Below, piece after piece: positions 34,475 to 43,141 of a stretch of 64,000 nucleotides of DNA. A model generated the notes under the pieces. That model made no database searches. It was not told where the DNA came from and saw nothing but the letters and a program-made list of their open reading frames with translations. The stretch spans positions 1-64,000 of the forward strand of contig PALV01000001.1 of the NCBI GenBank assembly GCA_002706685.1, written 5' to 3'. Numbering within the stretch: position 1 is the first letter of the stretch; every line of letters starts with the position of its first letter. Both the position numbers and the translations under genes were made by a program. This DNA is from Gammaproteobacteria bacterium (lineage in GTDB: Bacteria > Pseudomonadota > Gammaproteobacteria > Pseudomonadales > Pseudohongiellaceae).

Positions 34475-35745
34475 CCAACATTTTTAATGACATTGAGTCA
34501 GAAGTTCAAAGTTACGCGCGCGCCTTCCCGGTTATATTCGAGCGCGCGAAAGGTTCTTATCTTTACGATACAGACGGCAAGGCCTATCTGGACTTTCTTG
34601 CCGGTGCCGGCACGCTTAACTACGGCCACAACAACGATACGTTGAAGGCCAAGCTGCTGGAGTACATCGAGAAAGATGGCATTACGCATGGTCTGGACAT
34701 GCACACCAACGCCAAAAAGCAGTTTCTGGAGAACCTGAACAACTATATCTTCAAGCCTCGCGGTCTGGAGTATATGGTTCAGTTCACAGGACCGACCGGT
34801 ACTAACGCCGTAGAGGCGGCGATGAAAATCGCCCGTAACGTGACTGGCCGTCATAACATTGTGGCGTTCACAAACGGTTTCCATGGTGTGTCGCTGGGCT
34901 CAATGGCGGCGACTGGTAATTCGCATCACCGAGACGCTGCCGGCATCCCGCTGGGTGGAGTTTCCCACGTGCCTTACGCCGGTTACATGGGTGAGGACCT
35001 GGACACCATCAAACTGCTGGAGAATATGCTGGAAGACTCATCCAGCGGCCTGGACAAACCAGCAGCCATCATGCTGGAAACCATTCAGGGTGAGGGCGGT
35101 CTGAACACTGCCAGCAGCGAGTGGTTGCAGGCGATTGAGAAAATCTGTCGCAAGCACGACATCATCCTGATTGTTGATGACATTCAGTCAGGCTGTGGAC
35201 GTTCGGGCAAATTCTTCAGCTTTGAGGAATCCGGCATCAAGCCCGACCTGGTGACCATGTCCAAGTCCTTGAGCGGTTATGGTCTGCCATTCGCAGTAAC
35301 CCTGATCAAACCGGAGTACGACACCTGGAAGCCAGGCGAGCACAACGGCACATTCCGTGGTAACAACCACGCATTTGTGACAGCGGCCGCTGCGCTTGAA
35401 CGCTTCTGGTCTGACGACAAGTTCGAGAAGGAACTGAAAACCAAGATCGAGCACATGACCATGCGTCTTCGCAAGATTGCCAATGGTTATGAGAAGTCGC
35501 TGATCAAAGCCAAGGGACGTGGCTTCATGCAGGGTCTTGAGTGTCGTGATGGCGAACTGGCCGGCAAGATCTGTCGATATGCCTTCGATAAAGGTCTGGT
35601 TATTGAGACCAGTGGCGCCGACAGCCAGGTTGTGAAATGCCTGTGTCCTTTGACCATATCTATGGATGACCTGAACAAAGGTCTCGATATCGTTGAAGAA
35701 GCAGTGCACAGCACACTCGCTAAAGAGCACAGCGCTGCATCGTAA
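34471..35745 (+). CDS. ectB: L-2,4-diaminobutyrate-2-oxoglutarate aminotransferase
   Basis: A 424-residue class III PLP aminotransferase that converts aspartate semialdehyde and glutamate into diaminobutyrate, the first dedicated ectoine step. It shows the GPTGTNAVEAA cofactor region (about 107-117), an acidic IVDDIQSGCGRSG block (about 233-245) and the PLP lysine in MSKSLSG (about 262-268). Preceded by GGGAGAAAC. The length is that of typical EctB. A 152-bp gap with a hairpin separates it from ectC. Confidence 0.96.
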   Translation: MTNIFNDIESEVQSYARAFPVIFERAKGSYLYDTDGKAYLDFLAGAGTLNYGHNNDTLKAKLLEYIEKDGITHGLDMHTNAKKQFLENLNNYIFKPRGLEYMVQFTGPTGTNAVEAAMKIARNVTGRHNIVAFTNGFHGVSLGSMAATGNSHHRDAAGIPLGGVSHVPYAGYMGEDLDTIKLLENMLEDSSSGLDKPAAIMLETIQGEGGLNTASSEWLQAIEKICRKHDIILIVDDIQSGCGRSGKFFSFEESGIKPDLVTMSKSLSGYGLPFAVTLIKPEYDTWKPGEHNGTFRGNNHAFVTAAAALERFWSDDKFEKELKTKIEHMTMRLRKIANGYEKSLIKAKGRGFMQGLECRDGELAGKICRYAFDKGLVIETSGADSQVVKCLCPLTISMDDLNKGLDIVEEAVHSTLAKEHSAAS

Positions 35746-35804
35746 TAGTTCGCAGCGCGAACTACCCGCCGAAAATCGAAACCTGAAATGGAGTCGACTG
35801 ATCG

Positions 35805-35832
35805 TCTGGAGCCTCTGAAAAGGGGCTCCGGA
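35805..35832 (+). other. Hairpin between ectB and ectC
   Basis: A 9-bp RNA stem (TCTGGAGCC with GGCTCCGGA, one G-U pair) and 10-nt loop, with no T run after it. It may protect or process the transcript between ectB and ectC or tune EctC output; it is not an intrinsic terminator. Confidence 0.55.
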
Positions 35833-35897
35833 CACTGCCATGTAGCATCTGATGTCACAGCGGCGGATACAGCGACGTATTGCATGAGGAACTATAG

Positions 35898-36284
35898 ATG
35901 ATCGTACGACAACTGAAAGATTGTGAACAAAGCGAAAGACTGGTCAAGTCAGAGACCTGGCAGAGTGTGCGGATGTTGCTGGCCGACGACAACATGGGTT
36001 TTTCGTTTCACATCACGACGATCTTTGCAGGGACCACAACACCTATCCATTACAAAAACCACCTGGAGTCTGTGTACTGCATTTCCGGTAATGGCTCGAT
36101 CAAGGATCTAGCCACTAACGAGGTACATCAGATCAAACCTGGCACCTTGTACATACTGGACCAGAACGACAAGCACATTCTGTCGGGCGGCACAGAGGAC
36201 ATGGTACTTGCCTGTGTGTTCAACCCTCCAGTGACTGGTCGCGAAGTGCATGATGCTGACGGATCCTATCCGGCTGCTGACTGA
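35898..36284 (+). CDS. ectC: L-ectoine synthase
   Basis: A 128-residue cupin enzyme that closes N-gamma-acetyl-diaminobutyrate to ectoine. The cupin metal site is visible in [15 protein letters not shown] (about 51-65), which holds the Glu, Tyr and His ligands; the [14 protein letters not shown] block follows (about 87-100). Length is standard. GAGGAAC lies upstream. No hydroxylase (ectD) or dedicated aspartokinase gene follows, so this operon makes ectoine only. Confidence 0.96.
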   Translation: MIVRQLKDCEQSERLVKSETWQSVRMLLADDNMGFSFHITTIFAGTTTPIHYKNHLESVYCISGNGSIKDLATNEVHQIKPGTLYILDQNDKHILSGGTEDMVLACVFNPPVTGREVHDADGSYPAAD

Positions 36285-36307
36285 ATACGTCGGCGACCTG
36301 GTTGAAT

Positions 36308-36350
36308 AAAAAAGCGGGTAGCGCACTTTGAGTCGCTACCCGCTTTTTTT
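36308..36350 (+). terminator. Intrinsic terminator after ectC
   Basis: Perfect 10-bp stem GCGGGTAGCG/CGCTACCCGC (36314-36323 and 36334-36343) with a 10-nt loop and seven T, preceded by six A. The A run means it could also terminate leftward transcription from the 36379 gene. Confidence 0.93.
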
Positions 36351-36378
36351 CGTCGGTCACCAGGCTCCGCGCCGCAGC

Positions 36379-36954
36379 CTAAAACGCAGTCAGCCCACTC
36401 ACTGGAATGATACTCGACACCAGTGTCAGATAAACCAGATTAAACCACATCAGAATGTAGTGAATCTGCCGATTGTCGGTGAACAGCAGCAGGATGACCG
36501 AGGCGCTGACCAGAATGGTACCCGTCATGCGTCGCAGCCAGGTATCGGCGTAGTCCGGAAGGAGTGGGTCTGAGGCCCGCGCGAGAATCAGAAAAATGAT
36601 GACCATGACGAAAAACCAGTTCTTGGTCTCGAAATAGTGTTTCTCCAGATCAATTGACTGGTTAAAGCGGATTTCCGGCGTCAGCACGAAGGTCAGCAAC
36701 ACCATCATGATAGGAGCCGTCAGAAACAGCAGCATCGGTGTCACTTTGGTAAAGTTGTAGGCCTGATACTCCCAAAAGCCCATGTAGTGGTAGGTCATGA
36801 TGAATAACAGCCAGACCGACCACCCCGCCAGAAGTCCAGGCCGTGTGACCCGCCGGCGGGCTCTGATCAGCTTCCCCCACCCCATCAGCAGTTCGGCCAT
36901 CGCAAAGGCAACGACGACCGACACAAACATCATGATGAATTCAAACTTGGACAC
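36379..36954 (-). CDS. Hypothetical membrane protein with five to six helices
   Basis: A 191-residue protein starting at GTG 36954, with GAGGAG 9 nt upstream. About five or six hydrophobic helices (around 7-24, 45-60, 72-92, 112-127, 142-158, 165-185). No named family is recognised. The ribosome site overlaps the stop codon of the gene at 36961, so the two are probably translated together. Confidence 0.65.
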   Translation of the reverse strand: MSKFEFIMMFVSVVVAFAMAELLMGWGKLIRARRRVTRPGLLAGWSVWLLFIMTYHYMGFWEYQAYNFTKVTPMLLFLTAPIMMVLLTFVLTPEIRFNQSIDLEKHYFETKNWFFVMVIIFLILARASDPLLPDYADTWLRRMTGTILVSASVILLLFTDNRQIHYILMWFNLVYLTLVSSIIPVSGLTAF

Positions 36955-36960
36955 CCGGGA

Positions 36961-37449
36961 TTACTCCTCGGCCAGCTCTGCCTCAAACGCCTCGCGCGAT
37001 AGCCTGTTCAACTCTTTGGTGTTCTCTTCATTGATGATCTGCTGCAGGATGCCAGCCAAAGTCGACCTGAAGTCGTCGGCATGCAGATAGGCACACACGT
37101 TGCCATCGGCTGGATCGAGCGCCCGCCGCTTGAGATCCTCACGATGGTCTTCGGTGATCAATACCACTGGGGTTGGCTGCCTGAATGGACTTTTACGCTC
37201 CTGTTCGCGTAAGCGATACAGAAACTGGTCACGAGGCTTCTTGTGGCGATTCCAGCCCGTCACGATGCAGGCCAGTTTGTTGGTCAACAGGCCAAACCCG
37301 CGATTGTACTGCCGCACGGCGTCCACGGCATTGGCTTCGTTGTAGGTATTGATACTGGTGAATTTGCCGGTGATGCCGATTTCGCCTGCCACTTCATCAA
37401 CCAGTTTGTTGTTGATGTCATAGACCAGGATGACGGGTTTGGTTTGCAT
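36961..37449 (-). CDS. Degenerate response-regulator-like protein
   Basis: A 162-residue soluble protein with GAGGAA before the ATG. The secondary pattern VILVYDI (strand 1), ACIVTGW (strand 3), PVVLITEDH (strand 4) resembles a CheY-like receiver fold, but the phosphorylated Asp position on strand 3 reads as TGW and the usual double-acid pocket after strand 1 is only partly kept. It could be a pseudo-receiver protein that binds partners without phosphorylation. It is upstream of a membrane protein in the same operon; no kinase is near. Assignment is tentative. Confidence 0.5.
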   Translation of the reverse strand: MQTKPVILVYDINNKLVDEVAGEIGITGKFTSINTYNEANAVDAVRQYNRGFGLLTNKLACIVTGWNRHKKPRDQFLYRLREQERKSPFRQPTPVVLITEDHREDLKRRALDPADGNVCAYLHADDFRSTLAGILQQIINEENTKELNRLSREAFEAELAEE

Positions 37450-37504
37450 GGGTTCCTCGAAGCGAATCTCTGTTGTTTTTATATTTATCGCCAGTAGACG
37501 ACGT

Positions 37505-38218
37505 CTATTCTGACCGCATTATGACACTGCTGGCAACCGGGTCGCGAGTGGTGCGTGTGCGATTGGCGGCAACCTGAGTGTCCTCGTAGCCAAACGCCAG
37601 TCCGAACAGAATGCGATCGTCCTCGCTCAGATCAAATGCCTCACGGACCAGATCAGGATAATTACGCATCGTGCCCATTGGGCAGCTGTGCAGACCATGT
37701 GCCACCAGCGCAAGCATCAGATTCTGGGCATACATGCCTACATCAATGGCTACCGTGGTGCCAAACGCCTTGTCCATACCAATAAACGCCATATACGGGG
37801 CATCAAAGAACTCAAAATTTCTCATCACGGCGCGTTGACGACCTTCACGGTCATTGCGGGCTATGCCCATCTCGCTGTAGAGGGCGACGGCACACTCCAC
37901 CTGTCGGGTGCGATATTCACCTTCAAAATCACCGCGATACTCGTAATCCGGATCAGGCGCCACGCCCTCACGGACACGGCGCTGCATCTCTGCACTCAAG
38001 CGGTCACGCAATGCGCCAGATGCCACATATACCTTCCAGGGCTGCACATTGCAGTTTGAGGGTGCCCACTGTGCCAGCTCGAATATCTGTTGCAGTTCAT
38101 CATCTGGCACCAGATCCGGCAGATAGCCTCGCACCGAGCGCCGCGAACGAATGGCGTCAGCCAGAGACATTTCGGACGGCTTATGAGGACCGCCCGACTT
38201 ATAGGAGCTATCACTCAT
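37505..38218 (-). CDS. Nitroreductase-family FMN oxidoreductase
   Basis: A 237-residue protein with the nitroreductase fold. The phosphate/FMN-binding RSRRSVRGY is at about 23-31 and WAPSNCNVQPW (about 52-62) forms the flavin-binding block. Such enzymes reduce quinones, nitro compounds or unsaturated substrates with NAD(P)H. It starts 5 bases after the SDR gene stop, in one operon with it. Substrate unknown. Confidence 0.85.
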   Translation of the reverse strand: MSDSSYKSGGPHKPSEMSLADAIRSRRSVRGYLPDLVPDDELQQIFELAQWAPSNCNVQPWKVYVASGALRDRLSAEMQRRVREGVAPDPDYEYRGDFEGEYRTRQVECAVALYSEMGIARNDREGRQRAVMRNFEFFDAPYMAFIGMDKAFGTTVAIDVGMYAQNLMLALVAHGLHSCPMGTMRNYPDLVREAFDLSEDDRILFGLAFGYEDTQVAANRTRTTRDPVASSVIMRSE

Positions 38219-38223
38219 ATCAA

Positions 38224-38961
38224 TTAACTCAACAACTGCCCGCCGTCGACATCAACCGTCGTGCCGGTGGCATAGGGGTTATTCATCAAGTAAATCAGTG
38301 CGCTGGCAACTTCTTCTGGTCGACCAATGCGTTTGACCAACTGACCTTGTGTCATCGCGGCAACACGCTCGTTTTTCTCGTTACCCATCCAGTCAAACAG
38401 CGCAGTATCTATGATGCCAGGCGAGACCACATTGACGCGCACCGGGCTGAGCTCAACGGCAAGACAGCGAACCATGTTCTCTACCGCACCGCCGACACAG
38501 CTCAGCGCTGACATATTGGGCTTGAAGCGTCGCGCAGGTGCACCACTGACAAATGTAATGGAGCCATCTTTGGCGACATACGAGGCACCAATACGGGCGA
38601 CTTTTGCATAACCCCAGAGTTTGCCGAATGCAGCCTGAAACTGCTCTTCAGTCTGTTCGATAAAGGGTTTAAGCGTTCGGGTACCGCCAGTGGCAGCTGA
38701 TACCAGATGGTCTATCTGCCCTACTTTTTCAAACAGCGCCCGCAGCCCGTCGTCGTCGTGGGTATCCAGTTGTACCAGTTCCACGCGATCTCCAACGACG
38801 GCTCTGGCTTTGTCCAGGTGCTCAGCTGAGCGACCACAGGCCCATACCTTCGCGCCCTGCGCGGCAGCGGCAATCACCGTAGCCAGGCCGATTCCCGAGG
38901 TTCCGCCGATAACCACAACTTGCTTGCCGGTCAGATTCTGTTGCTGTTGATCAGTTGACAT
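38224..38961 (-). CDS. SDR-family oxidoreductase lacking the YxxxK pair
   Basis: The ATG at 38961 with GGAGAG upstream gives 245 residues; a frame to 39072 is open but unsupported. The Rossmann motif GGTSGIGLA (about 17-25) binds NAD(P), and a closing PGIIDT block (about 187-192) is present. Aligning the usual YSASK region with NMSALSCVGGAVE shows Leu and Gly in place of the catalytic Tyr and Lys. Such divergent SDRs (SDR_c11-like) are known, and their catalysis is unclear. First gene of a pair with the nitroreductase. Confidence 0.85.
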   Translation of the reverse strand: MSTDQQQQNLTGKQVVVIGGTSGIGLATVIAAAAQGAKVWACGRSAEHLDKARAVVGDRVELVQLDTHDDDGLRALFEKVGQIDHLVSAATGGTRTLKPFIEQTEEQFQAAFGKLWGYAKVARIGASYVAKDGSITFVSGAPARRFKPNMSALSCVGGAVENMVRCLAVELSPVRVNVVSPGIIDTALFDWMGNEKNERVAAMTQGQLVKRIGRPEEVASALIYLMNNPYATGTTVDVDGGQLLS

Positions 38962-39111
38962 TATTAATAACTCTCCCTCTTTCTGGTTGATCGCGATAGT
39001 ATCACAAGCAGCATGCCAGAACGTGATCTGTCGCACAGCTTTCGCGATGGGTAGCAGTTGATAAGGCATCAATTCCCGTCATAATACAGCCTTTGCCAGC
39101 GGAGTCTTTTT

Positions 39112-39438
39112 ATGTCCCTCAGAACCACTCGTCATATGACAATTGTCACAATTATTGCTGCGATGACAGCCTGCAGCAGCAACTGGGTCCAACTCAGTGC
39201 GGCCGGTCAGAGTGTCAGCGTCGTGCCAGCATCTGAAGTGCGCAATTGCAATCGATTGGGTACCGCCAATGTCAACGCAGCCGACAATATCGCTTTCGTA
39301 CAGCGCGGCGCCAATACACTCCAGGAAGAGTTAACCGTATTGGCACGCAATGAGGCAGGCGCCATGGGAGGTAACCGGGTGACACCTGAATCGACCATCG
39401 AGGAAGGTCGCCAAACATTCGGTGTGTTCCGCTGCTGA
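39112..39438 (+). CDS. DUF4156 lipoprotein
   Basis: A 108-residue lipoprotein with a lipobox (AAMTACSS, Cys about 21) and GCGGAG upstream of the ATG. The remaining domain, with VPASEVRNCNRLG (about 38-50) and a closing VFRC, has the DUF4156 layout with Cys residues at the ends that may form a disulfide. Function unknown; probably anchored to the outer membrane. Apparently monocistronic. Confidence 0.8.
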   Translation: MSLRTTRHMTIVTIIAAMTACSSNWVQLSAAGQSVSVVPASEVRNCNRLGTANVNAADNIAFVQRGANTLQEELTVLARNEAGAMGGNRVTPESTIEEGRQTFGVFRC

Positions 39439-39501
39439 ATCTGAAATTAAACTGAATCGTGTCTGTTTTTTGCGGTAGCAGCGCGTACTGGAGCTTCCAA
39501 T

Positions 39502-42240
39502 ATGGAAAGTAAGCTTCTGGTGCTCAGCCGTAGTTTTGCCAATGCACCTCTAATCGCCGTTCGCTATCGTGCGGCCATTCTTGTGATCCTGCTGCTGACT
39601 ACGGGGTTCGCCGCCTACAGCATGGCGACGCGGACCAGCATCGATATGAGCGTGGACAGCTTTCTGGATCAGACCGATCCGGCAATCTCGGCCCTCAACT
39701 CGTTTCGCACACAATTCGGCAGTGATGATTCAGTTTTCCTGGTATATGAAGCGCGCGATGGCGACGTCTTTTCATATGAATCGCTGCGCGCCGTTCAGGC
39801 GCTGACCGATAAACTGCGCAACTGGCAATCCCTGGACGCTGACAACTATTCCAGTGACCTCAATGAACTCGGCCGCATCCGGCGCATCCAGTCCATAACC
39901 ACCTTGCGTGTGCAAAGCGTGGAGGGCGATACCCTGCGGTCGGACCGGCTGGTGCCCGATCAGATACCACAGGACCCGGAGGCGCTTGCTGCGATTCGCG
40001 AGAACGCATTGCAGGAAGAAGACTACCGTCTGGCTTTCTACTCTGCTGACGCAAGCTTTGGAGCGCTGTTGATTCAGACTACATTGGGATCCGAACCGAC
40101 CGAAGACTACGTGCCTGCAGTAAACGCCGCAGACGTGGAACTCGGCGACTTCTTCAGTGATTTTGATACCGGAGCCGACAGCTTCGAGCTGGAATTTGAC
40201 GAGAATGCCAGCGTTGATGAAATTCCGTTTCAAACCGTCGACATGCTGGCTTACGACCAGTTTTTCTCCGCAGTACGTGAAGTATACGAGGAGTTTGATT
40301 CGCAGCTCGAATTCTATCCGGCCGGCAATCCACCATTGATGGCCTGGGTAAACCAGGTCCTTCAGCAGATGTTGTGGCTGGCAGCAGGCATGATTGGCAT
40401 ATTCATTTTCCTGTTGCGATCGCTGTTCCGGTCATTCAGTGCAGTGGCCTGGTCGCTGATTACTATCGCGCTTAGCCTTGTCTGGACCTGGGGTTTCACC
40501 GTCTGGTTCAACATAACCCTGTCGACCATGCTCACGCTGACTGTATTGCTGGTTTTCGCGGTAGGCATTGCTGACTGCGTCCATGTCATGAGTGCCTACT
40601 TCACTAACCGGCAGTCTGGACAGGATCACGAGGCTGCCTTGTCACGCGCCTATGGCAAGACCGGACTGGCGATCCTGGTAACAACCTTAACCACAATGGC
40701 TGGTGTCCTGGCACTGACGACTTCCGACCTGGTGCCCATCCGGGTGTTTGGCGCCATGTCTGCGCTTGGTGTTTTCATGGCGTTTTTCTTTACCATCGTC
40801 CTGTTGCCCATTCTGTTAAGCCTCTGGCACCCGGGCCAGCCGACTCAGGGTCAGGCAAAATCGAGCCTTATGTCGCATCTGAGCACCCGTTGGCAGCATC
40901 TGCCAGCACCCCTGCAAATTGGCATACTGACGGTCGCCACGCTTGCACTGGCCCTGCTGGCCAGCCCCGCCATGGCTTTCTATATCCTGCTGATCGTGCT
41001 GCTGACCTACTGTGCCATTCGCTGGCAGGACAAGCTGCTTACCGCCTGCCCGGCGCTTGTAAGACAACGCCCGAGGACAGTGCTGTCCGCATTTCTTGCA
41101 GTATTTCTGGCATCCATGTACGGCACCAGTCAGGTCCAGATTGACAGCAATGTGGCCGAATTGACCCGTGCCGACTCAGAACCACGCATCGCCTACAACA
41201 TAGTTGACGAGCACATGGCTGGCGCTCAGACCATCTCCATCATGATTGATACCGGCATCAGCGACGGCATGTTGGAACCGGCCGTACTGGATGCAGTCGA
41301 CACGCTTCAGAGTCAGGTCGAAACCGAATACGAGGATCAGATTTCCAGGACCTACTCACTGGCCAATATCGTTAAAGACACTCATCAGGTAATGAACCAG
41401 GACGACCCTGCCTTCCATACCATCCCGGATTCCGCGACCACCATTTCCCAGTTGCTGTACCTGTTTAACAGCTCCAATCCAGAAGAGCGTCGCAGCCTGG
41501 TTTCAGACGACTACAGTCGCAGCCACATCACTCTGAATGCTTACAACGCAGGCTCCTATCAATACCAGGTATTTTTTGAAGAGTTGAGTGCCGACATCGA
41601 CCAGGTATTTGCGCCCTTGATGGTTGAGTATCCGGAACTGCAGGTCACAGTCACTGGCTCTGTGCCCCTGATGATGCGGGCCATGGATGAGATTGCACAG
41701 TCCCAGTACAGCAGTTTTCTGTTCGCACTGGCGGTCATCAGCGTCATCATGATTGTCACACTGGGTTCGGTTCAGGCAGGGCTGATTGCCATCATTCCCA
41801 ACCTGATCCCTGCCCTGCTGACCTTCGGCCTGATGGGGCTGCTGGACATACCACTGGACACCGACACCCTCCTGATCGCGCCCGTCATCATTGGTATTGC
41901 GGTGGACGATACCATCCACTTCATGACACATTACCGTGTCGAGCTCATCAAGACGCGCGACATGTCTGCGGCACTGGCGAGTACGGTGCATGATGTCGGC
42001 CGTGCAGTCCTGTTCACCACCATGGTGCTGGGCCTGGGTTTTGCCATTCTGTCATTCTCGGAATACCTTGGCATGGCAAAGATCGGCATGTTTGGTTCGC
42101 TGGCCATCCTGGTGGCATTGTTATGCGACCTGCTGCTGTTGCCGGCACTATTGATGATATTTAAACCCCGGTTCGGCCTGAAGGGCGACATCGCCGGATT
42201 CAATTCTCCATTGAGACCCGAGGAGGAAAGCACGGCATGA
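39502..42240 (+). CDS. MMPL/RND-family inner-membrane transporter
   Basis: A 912-residue protein with GGAG 8 nt before the ATG. Two RND repeats, each a large periplasmic loop (about 50-280 and 545-720) and five to six helices, including sterol-sensing-like segments. The first half has GIADCVHVMSAYF (about 356-368); the second has the matching AVDDTIHFMTHYR (about 801-813), the acidic residues being probable proton relays. MMPL proteins typically export lipids or other hydrophobic molecules. Its stop overlaps the LolA-like gene start by 4 bases. Confidence 0.88.
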   Translation: MESKLLVLSRSFANAPLIAVRYRAAILVILLLTTGFAAYSMATRTSIDMSVDSFLDQTDPAISALNSFRTQFGSDDSVFLVYEARDGDVFSYESLRAVQALTDKLRNWQSLDADNYSSDLNELGRIRRIQSITTLRVQSVEGDTLRSDRLVPDQIPQDPEALAAIRENALQEEDYRLAFYSADASFGALLIQTTLGSEPTEDYVPAVNAADVELGDFFSDFDTGADSFELEFDENASVDEIPFQTVDMLAYDQFFSAVREVYEEFDSQLEFYPAGNPPLMAWVNQVLQQMLWLAAGMIGIFIFLLRSLFRSFSAVAWSLITIALSLVWTWGFTVWFNITLSTMLTLTVLLVFAVGIADCVHVMSAYFTNRQSGQDHEAALSRAYGKTGLAILVTTLTTMAGVLALTTSDLVPIRVFGAMSALGVFMAFFFTIVLLPILLSLWHPGQPTQGQAKSSLMSHLSTRWQHLPAPLQIGILTVATLALALLASPAMAFYILLIVLLTYCAIRWQDKLLTACPALVRQRPRTVLSAFLAVFLASMYGTSQVQIDSNVAELTRADSEPRIAYNIVDEHMAGAQTISIMIDTGISDGMLEPAVLDAVDTLQSQVETEYEDQISRTYSLANIVKDTHQVMNQDDPAFHTIPDSATTISQLLYLFNSSNPEERRSLVSDDYSRSHITLNAYNAGSYQYQVFFEELSADIDQVFAPLMVEYPELQVTVTGSVPLMMRAMDEIAQSQYSSFLFALAVISVIMIVTLGSVQAGLIAIIPNLIPALLTFGLMGLLDIPLDTDTLLIAPVIIGIAVDDTIHFMTHYRVELIKTRDMSAALASTVHDVGRAVLFTTMVLGLGFAILSFSEYLGMAKIGMFGSLAILVALLCDLLLLPALLMIFKPRFGLKGDIAGFNSPLRPEEESTA

Positions 42241-43139
42241 TTGGTACACGGCAGATTCACAGGGGATACTGGTTCGCCATCGTCTCCATATTACTGGTGA
42301 CCATGAGCAGCGCCCAGGCCCAACTGACAGGGCGAGAGATACTGGAACGTGTTGAGGAGAACCAGCGCGCCACAACCGATGCCGCATTCAATCGGATCCA
42401 GCTTTCCAGCTGTCGTTTTGGGCTCCAGAACAACCAGATTACCTGCGCGGAACGCCCCCGCATCAAGGCCATCGAATCAGTCGGCATCAATACCGGATCA
42501 GACAACCGCGACACGCAGACCATCTCTATCGTGCTGGAGCCACCTGCCGAGCGTGGCGTGGGTATGCTCAGTTATACCTATGATGACCCTGAGCAGGACA
42601 ATGAGACCTGGCTGTATCTTTCAGCGCTTGGGCAGGTAAAACGTATTGCCAGTGGCAATTCCGACGATGATTCCGAGGCCGCCTCCATCTTCGGTTCGGA
42701 ATTTACTACAGAGGATCAGGATACCGGCAAACTGGAAGACTACGAGATTTCGATTCTCGAGGAGACAAGCGAATCCGGTCGCGATGTCTGGAAGATTGAA
42801 ACCATTCCCAATGCCGAGCGAGCCCGCAAGACACGTTATGCCCGCACTGTTCAGTACGTCGACAAAGAACGCTTTGTGGTGCTGCGTGCCGACATGTATG
42901 ACGACCAGGGACGGGAGATCAAGCGACTGATGGCATCGCGTGTCGAACAGATAAACGGTACCTGGGTGGCGCGTTCTCTGACCATGATGAACCTGGTGGC
43001 CAATCGCCTGTCCAATATGGCGATCCTGGAAATCAACACCGGACTCGATATCCCGGAGCAGTTTCTTACCCCACGTACCCTGACCGACGTGGCATTCCGC
43101 GAAGCTGAACTGAGCCGTCTGCGTGAGCAAGTAGACTGA
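42237..43139 (+). CDS. Outer-membrane lipoprotein-sorting (LolA-like) periplasmic protein
   Basis: A 300-residue protein with a signal peptide cleaved near SSAQAQ (about 29). The rest resembles the LolA-like family often annotated as outer-membrane lipoprotein-sorting protein: an open beta barrel that could carry a lipid between membranes, with a WLYLSALGQVKRI segment (about 123-135). It is coupled to the upstream RND permease (ATGA overlap), and the barrel gene follows 2 bases after its stop. Not the housekeeping LolA, which is shorter (about 200 residues). Confidence 0.82.
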   Translation: MIGTRQIHRGYWFAIVSILLVTMSSAQAQLTGREILERVEENQRATTDAAFNRIQLSSCRFGLQNNQITCAERPRIKAIESVGINTGSDNRDTQTISIVLEPPAERGVGMLSYTYDDPEQDNETWLYLSALGQVKRIASGNSDDDSEAASIFGSEFTTEDQDTGKLEDYEISILEETSESGRDVWKIETIPNAERARKTRYARTVQYVDKERFVVLRADMYDDQGREIKRLMASRVEQINGTWVARSLTMMNLVANRLSNMAILEINTGLDIPEQFLTPRTLTDVAFREAELSRLREQVD

Positions 43140-43141
43140 CA

